Origin: Sphagnum compactum
Taxonomy: Eukaryota > Bryophyta > Sphagnopsida > Sphagnales
Direction: 5' to 3'
Assembly: GCA_965153455.1 (NCBI GenBank)
Contig: OZ234500.1
Span: 682,001-746,000 of the forward strand
Length of the DNA: 64,000 nt
Below are positions 38,317-50,639 of the stretch, one piece after another. Made by a program: the position numbers and the translations under genes. The notes beneath the pieces were generated by a model. That model searched no databases, had not been told where the DNA came from, and was given only the letters and a program-made list of their open reading frames with translations. Within the stretch, counting starts at the first letter, position 1. Every line of letters begins with the position of its first letter.

Positions 38317-39094
38317 GTATATATCAATGCAGGTCTAATGATTGATGACCGTGTTGGTGTGGTATCAAAAGTATTGTGCAGGCATATTGCTTTTGATATA
38401 TCCTTGAGAAAGCTTTTCATTAGGATAGGGTTCAGTATCCCTTATCATATACCCTTACTTGGGATAAAAATCAGGCATGTATTATTCATTTGTTTAATCA
38501 AAAATGAAAAAATGTCCCACATTCTGGAAGTATTGTGACAATTTTCAATCCCGTGTTTGATTCGTACTTGAGTACAAATATACACAAACACATTAAATTT
38601 TCAAAAAATTTGTTCAATGAAACATGGAGCACAATTGCCCCTAATTCTAAACATACACATAGAATGCTCCAACTAAAGAAATTTGTGATGTTTTTGTAAA
38701 CCAGATGTTCACCTTGAGTTTAGGATTGAACATCATGCTCAATGATTTGTTGACCCCAACATTCCAACAAATCGATGATATTGAAACATGAGTAAATTGG
38801 CAAAATTGGCACCAATACATCCTAGTATAGATTGCTAGAATTGGAATCACTCACATTGATATGTTTAGGTTCAATGGCTTACTTACCCTAATCTTACTTA
38901 CCTTAATTTTTGGCACGTATTCTTTCCTTAATACGGATATGTCTTCCATATATCCAAGGGTATGAGTAGAGTATAATTTTTCACACTAGAATTGCATGAC
39001 ACCCATTAGAAGTGCTTCTATTGGTTTAATTATGAACTGGAACCCAGCTGTAACTTTCATCTCAAGGTAGTGAAAAAAGAGAAATACATGAAAA
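38317..39094. other. Intergenic DNA, no gene seen
   Basis: No coding region or RNA gene is supported on either strand. Confidence 0.4.
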
Positions 39095-39277
39095 GTTAAG
39101 TTTAGGGTCATATTTTAGGAACATAATTTAGGTTAAGTTTAGGGTCATATTTTAGGAACATAATTTAGGTTAAGTTTAGGGTCATGTTTTAGGAACATAA
39201 CTTAGGTTAAGTTTAGGGTCATATTTAAGGAACATAATTTAGGTTAAGTTTAGGGTCATAATTTAGGACCATAATCT
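39095..39277 (+). repeat. Minisatellite, 37-bp unit, five copies
   Basis: Units beginning GTTAAGTTTAGGGTCATA start at 39095, 39132, 39169, 39206 and 39243, an exact 37-base period, with few substitutions. The last unit is slightly diverged. Confidence 0.92.
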
Positions 39278-40101
39278 GTTCCTTTGCTCCCCTTGTTACC
39301 CTGTTTGGGTTTTGTTCTTGTGCCTTGAATGTGCATCCTCTTTCTTTGTTCTTCCTTTACGCCTTTGCTGCGTGCTTGCTTTGTTTAATGGAGCTTGCCA
39401 GGGTTTTGTCAAAGTGGTGGCTAGTTTACATAGTCTCTTGTATTGTGTCCCATAAACTCTAGTGGAGGCCCGAATAAGGGGGTGTTGGGTGGAACTACTC
39501 TTATAGGGTTCTATCATCTCTCATGATTTTGTTTGAACTTGTCATAATAGGTACAACTATTGTGTGATAACCACACACTTTTTTGGCTTTGTTTTCTTGT
39601 TATAAACTACACAATCCTGCAAGAAGATTATTTGCCTGGGGTTGAGTCAAAGAGGGGAGATCTATAAAGTCTTATTAGATTGGAGCTTTGTCACACATTA
39701 GAGCCATCTATGTATCTATCTATCTATCTTTGAGTATCTATGTATCTATGTATCTATCTTTGAGTATTCAATAAAAAATTAAAATTCAATGGGATTCAAC
39801 TAAATTACAACAACTGGATTTGAAAGGAGAAATTAGTTGGGTAACAAGTTCACACTTGGGTCAACAGCTCAAACCACACTAGTTTCTATTTTAATCAATA
39901 GAAATCATACAATGTAGTATGTAAGAACACCAGTTTACGAACTAAACCTCCAAATGTACTTAGCAATATGGGAGATTGCAAACCTTGGAAAAAGCAACGG
40001 ATTTTGGAGAGTGAGTTCTCTTTGGAAAGGAATCAAAGGTGGAGAGGGCAAGGAGGTCAGTGAATAAGTAAGAAGCCCCGCCGGGAACTGGAGCCTTCCT
40101 T
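39278..40101. other. Intergenic DNA with a TATC-type microsatellite
   Basis: A TATCTATC/TATGTATC run lies at about 39708-39765. The minus-strand frame 39296-39517 has no known domain. No gene is called. Confidence 0.4.
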
Positions 40102-40396
40102 GGGGATGGATTGCATGCACTACTGGATACTATCTGAACTTTGCAGTTAAGCATCTTCGGATGAAAAATTAGTGTTGGTTTTGGGCGGTGATGCTCTCTC
40201 TCAAGAGAAAATTGGATCCTATCTGAACTTTGCAGTTAAGCAACTTTGGATGTAAATTTTATTCTTGGTTTGGTTTGGGTGACGCTCCTCTCAAGAGAAA
40301 TTGGATCCTATCTGAACTTTGCAGTTAAGCATCTTCGGATGAAAAATTAGTCTTGGGTTGGGTGATCTCTCAAGATAGTCGTGCCGCAAGGATGCA
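40102..40396 (+). repeat. Three tandem 5S rRNA-like units (degenerate)
   Basis: Each unit contains GGAT(C/A)C(T)ATCTGAACTTTGCAG, GCAGTTAAGC and a TTGGG(T)GA-like block, matching the plant 5S rRNA segments GGATCCCATCAGAACTCCG, AGTTAAGC (A box) and GGTTGGGTGA-type C box. GCAGTTAAGC falls at 40143, 40232 and 40321, an exact 89-base spacing. The first unit is preceded by GGATGGATTGCATGCACTAC, like the 5S 5' end, and the last is followed by AGTCGTGCCGCAAGGATGC, like the 5S 3' end. All units differ from functional 5S at many sites, so they are pseudo-genes or parts of a 5S-derived retroposon. Confidence 0.65.
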
Positions 40397-40457
40397 TAGA
40401 GCCCCCCCACTTCTGAAACCAGGCAGTATAGTTTGGCCTGGGCGGCGGCATCCTTGC
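40386..40457. repeat. Inverted repeat beside the 5S-like units
   Basis: GCAAGGATGC at 40386-40395 is the reverse complement of GCATCCTTGC at 40448-40457. The loop contains a C run and AGGCAGTATAGTTTGGCCTG. Confidence 0.6.
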
Positions 40458-41009
40458 AGTTGTCAGGGGGAAGACCTTCTCTGTCACACTAAATTTCCTT
40501 TATTTGCTCTATGAAGCTTGCAAGTATCAAACTGTTTTATTTGTTTGGGCGCATTTGTAGCATTGAAAGTGTACAGTTTAGGAAGAGACTAACTTGACCA
40601 GGTTTTTTGCACATTACAAACAAGGAACATATTAGTCCTTTTAGCCATGGGGTGGAGAATCCAAAAGTTTGTGCTACTGAAAACAATGCTCTGATCACAC
40701 ATTTGGGATTCACAAGCAAAGGAGATCTGTGCCAGGGATGACAGGAGGCTTATGTATATAGCAGCAAGTACCCTTTGTTGTGCAAAATCAGTCAATCTGC
40801 CCCAAGAGGATGAATAGAATTAGAAATCTGGAACTCCTCCCATTTCCACATTGCTTTGATCTGCCTCACTCAGTTAATGGGACTAAGTGATCCAGTGACC
40901 TAGTGCCCAGCAAACCCCATCTTTGCTTGCACCATCCAGTGTATCGGATATATATATGTTCACTTACTTTCATGGAAAGAAAGCACATTACTTTTGATGG
41001 GGAGTTTTG
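40458..41009. other. Intergenic DNA, no gene seen
   Basis: Nothing is supported on either strand. Confidence 0.4.
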
Positions 41010-41340
41010 TTGGCCTTGACTACCAAGGCGAGGATTGTTGTCTTCAGATTCATCGAAGAGTATTAAGAAATTAAGGGATTTTTGGCCCCTAAGTAATAAT
41101 AGGTCTATTCTTATATGAGGAATTTTGAAAGATGATATTTTTTGGCTTGTGTTGAAACTTGAGATTAGTTATAATAGAGTTATAATAATATCTTGAAGGA
41201 CTTGGGTTTCATTTAGAGGATTTTTTTGCATGAAGATTATATTTTTGCATGGTGAAATATTTGAGTTTCTATAATTCTTCTTTTGTGTTAAGATACTTTT
41301 TAATGTAAATGGCAAGGCCTCAGTGTGACACACCCCTTGT
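41010..41340 (+). repeat. Dispersed repeat family R1, copy E
   Basis: A full copy from TTGGCCTTGACTACCAAGGC to GTGACACACCCCTTGT. It is close to copy D in sequence and length and has the same orientation. Confidence 0.78.
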
Positions 41341-43930
41341 TTGATACTTGTGTTGGAGTTGTGAAAACATCATCAAAAGTGAGTTTTGAATCCCCGATCA
41401 TCCCTAAGTATATTTAGCCAAATTTGGTGATAGTCAAAAGACTTAAGCACCTTTTCATATTCTAGGAAATTGTGGTTATTTTTGGAGATTTTTAATTTTT
41501 TTTTCAAGAAACAGGTTATTTGTCACAAAATATTCTTTTGTCAAAATACTTTTTGCAAAATGGCGAAAATTTGCCCCCAAAAAAAATCATGAGCAGGAGT
41601 ATTAATAACGTGAAAGTTTGAAGTTTAAATAACGTGAAATTGAGTATGGACTCGTGTTAATTGAGTCCATGTTTTTGGCCAGGTTCGAGTTTAAGAACCA
41701 GGCACAATGGGTCTACATGAACCCAAACCTGGCTTAGAACCGCACGTAGTGGGTCTACATGGACTTGGACCCATCATAGAACTAGACCTAGCAAGTCTGA
41801 AGGTTGAGGGCATAAGATTATGTAGGGGTTAAGGTCCAAGGTTTAGAGAAGGTTTAGGGTTTATAGGGTCCTATGCTTGAGTTCTACGCTCCTAGGTCTT
41901 AAGGTGTTGGTTCTAACTCTGTTGCTTTGTTTAAATGTATAATCATCTTTTTGTTTCCATCATAGTAAAGGGATTTTCCTTGGAACATCCCCACAGTGGG
42001 GGTATAGTTAGAGGTGATTTTAGTGGCTTCTTCACAGAAGGAAGTTGCCTTAAGCCCCTACTTATGCTTTGCTTGAAGTGCATTGCTTACGCACACATAT
42101 GTCTTTCATTGCTGATGGCTTCAAATGGGCTTTGTGTTTCGATGTACAAATGAGGGTGATGAGTGCAATGAGGTGTTGAGCCCACTCATATAGCCTTCAG
42201 AAATAAGGGTCTAAAATCTTAAGCTTGACACCAAAGGGTCTCATAAAGCTCAGAACTAACAACATAGCAAATTGGATGTGCCCCCAAAATGGATGGGTAT
42301 TAATATTGTAGAATATTTTTTAGACCTAAAAGTGGACAATCTTCCATTTTACAAAATGCCTAATTAGGTTGATTATGCCTAATTAGGATATATTCTCGCC
42401 TGTCACAAGAAGCACTTTGAGATTCTTCCATCAAGTGAGATTACATTGTTCTCCAGATTTCATGGTTTTTGCATTTAGTGTACTGAGAGGTACCTTCTTC
42501 TGCCCCTTCATTAGAATCAATGGCCAGAAAACAAAGTACACAAGAAGCTACTAACCAAAAAGGGTTACAGTGTACTTGTTGGGTTATGGACTCTTGGTTA
42601 GTTAACTGACCTTGGGTTAACCAGCACCCACGTTGGTTCCATGGTAAAATATCCCACAAACCATTTAAATTATTTCTAAATATTACAAATATCCCATACT
42701 CAGACAAAATCAGGGTCTCTGAGTTCCAATCTAACATTTTTTGGGGCTTAATATGGTCATTACAAGGTCTCACTCAAAATGGTTAAGGCACCCAACATGG
42801 CTGCTGGTTCACCTTGGCCAGCGAAGTGAAGTTTGCAACCCAGAAAAGAAAAGGGGAGAAGCTTGGCAAAATATACAAATTGCTCAGGTTCACATTGCAA
42901 AGGAAGAAAGCTCGGATTAGAATTTTATTTAGTGACAAGAGCTTGTTATAAGCATTAGTGACAACATACTTGTGCAAACAAACAACCTTATAAACACATG
43001 TTTGAATCAGATCATTTCAAATTTATTCTCAAGAGCTATCATGGTCTTCTTTATGGCATCTCAATCTCAAGTATCATAACCCACCAAACCCTCTAATCAC
43101 ATTTTCTTGCTAGGGACATCAAGTCCAAATCTTATACTTTTCAATATAATCCTTCTGATTCCCTACATCTTAGAAGCTTTGATAAATGAGAAGCAATTCC
43201 TTTGAAGTTCCCAGCAAGCTACATTCCCATAATTTTGCTAGAATTATTCCAACAACCCACACATGACATCAAAAAAAAAAACCCGCTCAAAGTAACTATG
43301 CAAATACATACTCACTTCCTTCAATAGTTATCCCACTGTGACCAAGAAAAACCCCCCAAAATTCTTCAAGTATGCTAGACCTGAGAATGAGAATGTCATC
43401 ACATACCAACTTTTTCAAATCCCCTAATGATTTTTATCACTTCCAAAATGTAGTCATTAACCTAATCATTCTATAATGTGGCTCCGATCTCTTGAGCCAA
43501 CATTTTCCCAACATAGAGGAGAGAAGTTCTGGAAAATTTTGCAACTTTGAGACCAGAAACCTATTTACTATAGTCTTCACACTTTTAAGAACACATGCAA
43601 TGAACTTTTAAGATACTTATTAGCTTTTCTCTTTCTTGACAAAACCCACTACTAATGAAAATCCAAAACCACCTCTTAAAATCCTCTTTCCTGATCACAT
43701 TTCCCATCTTCTTAGAATCTACTTCACTAATCATCCTTCACAAGCATCAAATCCTTCATTAAGAGAAAGCAAACACAACCAATAAGATAAACAGTTAACA
43801 CCACACAACATCAAAACTGCTACATATATTTTCACTGCTCCTACATGTACAACTTCTATAATTACCTCGAACCTTGTGCATTACATGCTGAGTTTCAGCA
43901 TTTCATACCCAGATTTAATAAAACTTCCTT
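41341..43930. other. Intergenic DNA, no gene called
   Basis: At about 41700-41780 the motif TGGGTCTACATG(A/G)AC occurs twice with GAACC(T/C)-rich surroundings. Frames such as 42441-42773 (-) and 41935-42153 (+) show no domain, and no splice partners could be proposed. Confidence 0.4.
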
Positions 43931-44170
43931 ACTTTGCAGACCTCACTCACTGCAAAGAGGGGATAAGGGGTGTAAAGAGGCCCAAAGACAGGGTGAAGGC
44001 AGGATGACTTTACCGATCTCTCTAATAGCCGAAGAAGCCGCGTGTTCAGCGCAAAGCGAACTATTCTTTCGCCTTTTACTCAAGAATACCGTGCGCAGGG
44101 CACACCGAGCGACATATCCTAATAGCCGAAGAGGATTATGATTCCATGTTGGGCATGCGACTGTAGAGTG
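43931..44170. other. GC-richer patch of unknown, possibly organellar, origin
   Basis: From about 43940 to 44160 the sequence differs from its AT-rich flanks, being richer in GC with motifs such as AATAGCCGAAGAAGCCGCGT and AGCGCAAAGCGAACTATTC. TAATAGCCGAAGA occurs twice, about 105 bp apart. Open frames run on both strands, but neither resembles a family I know. A nuclear insert of mitochondrial DNA is one guess; no organellar gene was recognised. Confidence 0.3.
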
Positions 44171-46330
44171 TAAAGATCCCATTCACCCAAATGTTATCTA
44201 AATATGTTCTGACTCCTGTAAATATGAACTCCTATCAATGTCGCAAAAGCTCTTGATGATAGGAATCAATTTTATTCCCAAGTAAATAATAGAAGAGAAT
44301 TATCATGTATTAGAAATATAGCCCTTGTGCAGTTAATTCAATAATGTTGATTTCTAAATTAAAAATAGTACTCAATTGAATTTAAACGTCGTAAATTGTT
44401 AGAAAAAATAGCACAACATATATTGCTCATGAAATCTTGGTTTGTACATAAATGATTGAAATACATGGATCCCACAAAATCACCAGAGGGAGCTGTAAAT
44501 TTTGGTGGGAAAATGGGTGAATTTGACTCAATGCCAAGATGGAACTAGGAAGGCATTTCAATTTTTGCCAAATTTTCACCACTTGGTAACCAAAAAATTG
44601 GAAATTTTCGTTTTTTTTAGTGTAATTCGACAAAAAGAAACTGTTAATTTCTGTTGAAAAAAATCGCCAAAATTTCAAAACCACAAAACACTAAAAAAAT
44701 AATAATTTAATTTTTTTTAAAATTAAAATTAAAGAATTTATTTTTAAAAAAAAGACACTGCACTAAAAAGGTGCAACAAGTTCAATGTGGGCACGTTGCC
44801 CATTGCAGGACAAATTGAGAGTTCTAATTTAACGTTCCCTTTAGGGAGCTTGTTGTCAGGGCTACCCTGGAACGGTATTGTTTTTGGGTTGTGTGCCCAA
44901 ATGATCCTTCCTATTCATTTGTACATTGTCCTTGCACAAAAACTACCCAAGCACTTACACAAAAGCCTGGAATTTGTCTTCTCCATTACCCTTTGTGTCT
45001 GTCATCACTGGCCTACTCTTCGACATCAATGATGTTGATGATGATCAATTGAAACACCTTTGAATGACCACTATTCTCTTAACATGTCATTCATTCACTA
45101 TGGGTTCTCATTTTTAATCAACAAGTAATAATAATTAATCTCTCTCTCTCTATGGGTTAGCCCCTTCTTCTTTAATTTTTTTGTGAGCACCAAATTATTG
45201 CCAATATCAGACAAGCAATGCAAGTAGCAAATATTACCCAATATGAAGGGGGGGGGAATTTTCAATATCAATATCAATATCAATAGGTAGGGTGTTCTTT
45301 GCAAGGGGTATTAGCCCATGCCAAAAATGGTGACCAACTCTTCTTTTGTGACAAGAAAGAAATTTCATGCAGCCCAAGCCAATGGGAAGGCCCAAGCATG
45401 CACTCAAGGTGCCTTGCTTTTTTTTCCTTTTAAGTTGGAGGGGGAAGGATTTTATTTTCAATTTTTCCCTGGTTCCCAATGTGTTCCCAATATTTTCCCT
45501 TCAAGTTCCCAATGGGTTCTCATCAGATTCCCGATATGTTCCCCAAGTTCCAATATGTTCCTCAACATGTTCTCCATAGCACCTCACTTTTATTCCATAT
45601 GCTTTGGCAAATGTTGTCCTCCTTTGGCCTATAATTGGTGGGCCAAAGGGAAGAAAAAATATACTTCAAAATAGAACCTTTTATTTTGGGTAGCCTTCAT
45701 AGTTAGATAAGTTTTTGCGTGATGGGCCAATCAAATTGGCTTCTAAATTTTTATTTTTTAAATCAAAAAAAAGAAAAAAAAAGAAGAATCCAGGAGGTAC
45801 CTCATTCATATAAGGTGTAACCCAACATATTGGATGAACCCATTAATAAGCAAAGTGAATGGGATGTTGGTAATATTTAATATTTCTTGCATGAAAAGCT
45901 AATTAAAAGTGAAGTTTCCAGAAACTAAAAAAAAAAAAATTTAATTAAATTTTTTTTTAAAAAACCATGACAAGAAAAGAAAAAGAAACATGATGACAAG
46001 CACACTTATTATGAATCGTTACTGACAATCCCACTCCCCCCCTTCCCAATACACGCTTCCCCCAACCCTTGAATAGTGAAACTCAACTACCCTCCCTCAT
46101 TTAGCATACTACTTTCTAAAATTAAAACATGAAGGAATGACTCCCAACTAACAAAGGCAGCTTAAGTTGAGCTGCTATTATTAAAACAACCTAAATAAAT
46201 AGATAAATAAATTTAAACTGGAGTGTTAATTAAGCAAACAGAGTGGCTAATTAATCACATCTCATCAAACAAACATGGTTCATTAATTACATCTGCCCTG
46301 CGCATCCGGACTCTCCGGAACCAAACAAAA
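44171..46330. other. AT-rich intergenic DNA with T/A homopolymers
   Basis: No gene is supported. Contains short A and T runs, a CAATAT hexamer run at about 45261-45284, and a degenerate TTCCCAAT(A/G)TGTT repeat at about 45470-45570 that reappears near 53650-53720. Confidence 0.45.
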
Positions 46331-46626
46331 TACAATTCTTAATTGCAGTTCATCAAAGCACTCAAGTTGCTGAGGTCATCTCCTCCTTTGCCATCTTCAC
46401 AGCTCCTCTCTGTGTTATTGCTGCTATTGTTTTTGCTGCTGTTTTTGCTATTGTTGTTGCTGCTCTTGTTTTTGTTGTTGTTATTGTTTCTGTTTTGGTA
46501 TGGTATGTTGCTGCAACTTTGTCTAACTAGTCCCAGTTTTGCACTTTTGAGAATGATCTTCAAAGTTTCATAAGTTTTGGTGTCACAAAAAATCTTGTTT
46601 TTCCCCTAGCTTGAGAGAGAGAGAGA

Positions 46627-46659
<33 letters not shown>

Positions 46660-47283
46660 CGAGAGAGGAAGAGCAAGAGAACTTGAGAGGATACATTCAT
46701 TTTCTACCAAACCCAGCATTTTGGTTTTCTCATAAGTAGCAGCTGGGCATGAGGAAAGGACCCCCTGCGAAGCAGCTCTAGTGAAGCTGTGCAGCAAGAT
46801 GGGTCTCGAGAACTTCAGAAGTTGGATTTTGAGATTTGAGATCAGCTGCACAGTCTGATTGAAATTAGCACTTCAGTTCAGGAAGTCGTTCCAGAAAATG
46901 TCGAGAGACATTTCGAACGAGAGATGGACACATTGATTGATTGATTGAATATTTGATGGATTTGCATTTTGCTGCTGCACCAGCAAATATTATCATGTAG
47001 ACAAAAACTTGGTTTTTGGCGAAGAATGTTGCAGTTTGAATGTGAGTCGAAGTCTGGCAGCAAGCTTCTAAGGTTGTTGAATTCTAGAGCTCTAGACTGA
47101 ATGGTCAGTAGCTCATAAATGCAAGGGAAAAAAATTAGCTGTGCAAGCTCTAGAGCTAGGATTTTGCATATGGGAAGTGAGTACTTAGTTCTAGCTAGAG
47201 ATGGGATTCCCAGGAGTTGATTGAGAAGTCTAGCTAGTGTGGGAGATCGATCAGCAGCAGCAGGAGCGAGATCTGCAGTTTAA
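46331..47283 (+). promoter_or_regulatory. Upstream region of the MYC_N-domain gene
   Basis: This holds a degenerate TTGCTGCTGTTTTTG-type run at 46413-46500 and a GA repeat followed by a TG repeat and GCGC at 46612-46666. GA tracts of this kind are bound by plant BBR/BPC factors, so a regulatory role is possible but not shown. No clear TATA box. An in-frame TAA sits immediately before the proposed ATG. Confidence 0.45.
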
Positions 47284-50200
47284 ATGGAGAGACAGCAGCA
47301 ATTAGCTCATGGTGGTCGATTGCGGGAGCTGAATCACTTATTGCAGCACACGTTACGAAGCTTGTGCATAGATTCACAATGGGTGTATGCTGTGTTCTGG
47401 CGCATCTTGCCCCGCAACTACCCTCCTCCTCAGTATGTACACAGTATAATACGGCACTGATCATCATCTCATGTGCAAAGTTCTCTTTTGGTCCTTCAAC
47501 CTGCATGTTGCAATGTCGAAAGTTTAGCTCGAAATTCGCTTCTAGGTTCCCAGCTGATCAGACTAGGTCCGCCCTCACCTGCACATGATGCACACCGCAT
47601 ACTACAGCTCCAGAATCTTTCATTTCTTGGACAGTTCCAGATTTGTTTTGGAAGTTGCAGGAACTAGTACTGCTCTTTTGTTATGAAGACTGCAAAATGC
47701 AATTTGGGTTTATACTGTCCGCGGGAATTACTTGGCTGATCAGCAGGCATGTGTATTGCGTGGTTTGTGAATGTGGGGTTTCGTAGATGGGAGTCCGAGA
47801 GTGAAGCGATGGATAGGTCCAGAGGCAACAAGCGCAACTGGTATATATTTCACCATTCTACTCTAGTCGAGAAAGAAAGAATTTCATGAAATCGCTGATC
47901 AGCTCGCGGATTGCAGTACTATATTTATATATACATGGTTTCTTCAAACGATTGCAATGTGGATCATGCCGGAAGAATATTGCAGCTGTCGAAAGCTTGC
48001 AGAATGCAGGAGTCTCGAGCTAGAGGCCTTGAGGCTCGCATGTACTGATGTTGGAGCCGTTGTATACTGGCTGGCTACAGGATCATGGTATGGGAGGATG
48101 GTTTCTGCAACTTCTCAGCGTGTGGCGGCGGTGGCGGCGCCGCAGCAACCCAGCAGCAGCAAGAGCTGATCAGTGCAGCAAGGACATGTTCAGGCAACTC
48201 TGCACAATTCTTCAATCTTTCAGCTGCTGCTAACCACCAGCATCCAACAGCAACAGCAGCAGGAGGCGGCAGCATAGCTGATGATCATGTCGCACGTCTA
48301 GATCAGCAGTCTGATCAGCAACCTGCATTCAGGCCGGACCTCTTTTTCAAGATGTCGCACGAAGTCTATAATTATGGAGAAGGGTAGAAGAACTTCACAT
48401 TCTGATGCGCGCATTGCATGCAAACTCTTTTCTCTGCTTCCAGCAGCTTTGTCTAGTAGCTAGCTAGCTGCAGATTCGCGCCTTGCATCATTCCTTGAAC
48501 ATTCCTGCAGTTGCTTATGTTCTCGGGAGACATAGCCAACGTTAGCTTCGTGACTGACTGATCTAGTTCTTGGTGCTTGGGATTTTGGCATTCTGCAGAC
48601 TGATGGGAAAGGTAGCAGCTGACAACGGCCTCAAGTGGGTATACCGAGAACCTCCCACGCCGGAACAAGAGAGCAGCAGCAGCAGCTTCTTGTCACCCTG
48701 GGCTATCACCTCTCTTGATCCTGTAAGCTAGCTAGCTGCACAACTTCCAAACTAGCTGAATCTATCATCTCATGCAGCTTTCGAGAATCATTTGCTCCCC
48801 GCGAGCTGCTGCGGAGCCCGATCGAGTCCTAGATATAAGACATGATCTTGTGGGTAGCTGCTGGGACCTGTTCATCACTTTGTTTCGGAATGTTGTGGTG
48901 CATGCAGCATCCGCGTCCCTGGGAGGCGCAATTCAAGGCAGGGATACAGGTGAGTAAGTCTAGGCTGCCATGCATGTTTTGGACAGTTTGAGCTCAGCAA
49001 CTCTGCTGCTGCTGCTGCTGCTGCTCGAGGATGCATGCACGACATCATGGTAGCTAGCTAGCTAGTTTGCACATTAGCTTGACATTCTATAGATCGCATG
49101 TCGAATCTTGCACCTCGCAGTAAGCTGCTTCTAGCTAGGAAGAGGAACAATCTGCACCTGAGATGAGATTGTTTGAAGTCTTTGGACATTAAGAGTGTGC
49201 GATCTGCATGACTTCGTGATCACACCAGACGATTGCAGTGGTTGCTGTGGAAGAAGGAGTACTTCAGCTAGGCTCCACCAAAAAGGTTTGGATCTTCTTC
49301 TTCTTCTTCACCTTTTCATGATCTTTCTCTGCAAAATCCCATTCGGACCCGCCGAGTCTAGATAGCGTCGACCTGCAGCTGCGAGTTTGTTGGATTGATT
49401 TATGATGCAGCAAGCTTGCTTTGTTGTGGCCCACAGATCATGAAAGACCTCAACTTCGCTGCTGAGTTGCAACGGAAGTTCGGCTACCTGCAAAGCATCC
49501 CAGGTGTGTTTGTTCCGCACTCTTTCTTCAACACAGCTGCTGGCAGCAGCTCATGCTCGTCGAAGAAAAGGATCAGTAGTATATCCGAGAGCTTGCGAAG
49601 TGGGCAATGGATGTCGATGATGAGAGATCAACCGGAGCTGCAGCTGCATCTGTCGAACCTGCTGCAACCCTGGGGTAGCAGCTCCACCGGCGGCCACTAC
49701 TTGCAGCAGACTTCAACATCTATAGACCAGTTGTTCTTGTCCTCCGCCGGTATCGCAGCAGCAGGAAGCGATGGATCATGGAGTCGATGTTCAGCTGGCA
49801 CTGCTGCTTCCAGTCCGAGTACTATCAGCAGGCAACTGTCGCATCCAGATCAGGCTGCGCAGACTGGAAGCATTCTTGGTGTGAAGCGTCCACTAGACGT
49901 AGCAGGAGATCAGACACATGATCAGGCGGCCGCCCTAGTCGAGCAGCTTCCTGCGCCCAAGTCGAGCTATGCTTTCGACATGTCGCGGAGCTTCCTGGAA
50001 GACATGAGTGCTACTCCAGTGCAACCCGAGTCCCGATCATCTCTTCCAGAAAACGCTTTGATCAACACTTCTCGCGGTTCTCAGAAGATTCCGGGCTTGG
50101 GGCAGCTTGAGCCGTCTATGTCGAGCTTGCAAGCGCTTCTCTCCAAGCTGCCATCCGTGACACCGGTCGAACAGCCGGAGAACGGATCTGCATCCTGCAG

Positions 50201-50603
50201 CTCGGAATATCAGCAGCAGCAGGCTCTACAACTCTCGGATCTCTGCATCACCGCGTCGACGATTGCAGCAGGAACAAGTGCAGCCATGATGCAGATCGAC
50301 GCAGCTGCCTCGGCTAACTGCAACACGAGCAATGCAGCGGCTAGCTCCACTAGTACTACTAGTACTCCTACAACTGATAATGGCCCGGGCATACTCGATC
50401 ATGCAGCAGCAGCTAATTCGACTACGTCGAAGGCGGAGGCAGCAACTGCTGCAGAAGACAATCAGCTAAACTCCAGCAGCAGCTTCGACATGGAAAGCTT
50501 CGACACTCTTTCGGACTTGGCCGGTCTTCCTGACACTAGTTCCCTAGACTGCTGCAACAACGACGACATGAGTTACCATTCATTCCTGAATCAGATTTAC
50601 TAA
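47284..50603 (+). CDS. MYC_N-domain protein without bHLH (so-called WNK-related family)
   Basis: Exons are 47284-47432, 47787-47840, 48081-48383, 48599-48722, 48908-48949, 49229-49285 and 49437-50603, all GT-AG with matching phases, giving about 631 residues. The ATG directly follows an in-frame TAA. The joined N-terminal half carries the plant bHLH-MYC N-terminal domain: QWVYAVFWRILPRNYPPP, DRSRGNKRNW, VWEDGFCNF, FFKMSHEVYNYGEG, MGKVAADNGLKWVYREP, PWEAQFKAGIQ, EGVLQLGSTKK and LQSIPGVFVP, in order. The C-terminal half is rich in Ser, Ala and Gln and keeps the conserved SMSSLQALLSKLPSV motif near residues 470-484. No basic helix-loop-helix is present, as in the Arabidopsis proteins labelled WNK-related, which are not kinases. 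It is presumably nuclear and regulatory through protein contacts; this is inferred from the domain. Alanine/glutamine insertions in exon 3 are lineage-specific. Confidence 0.9.
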
Positions 50604-50639
50604 TCATGATCATGATGCAGTGCAGCTTCGTGTTGCACT

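Noticed and set aside
48772-48957. Frame beginning at 48772 overlapping exon 5 of the MYC_N gene
   Set aside because: The true exon 5 is 48908-48949 in another frame, giving the family motif PWEAQFKAGIQ; the longer frame has none.
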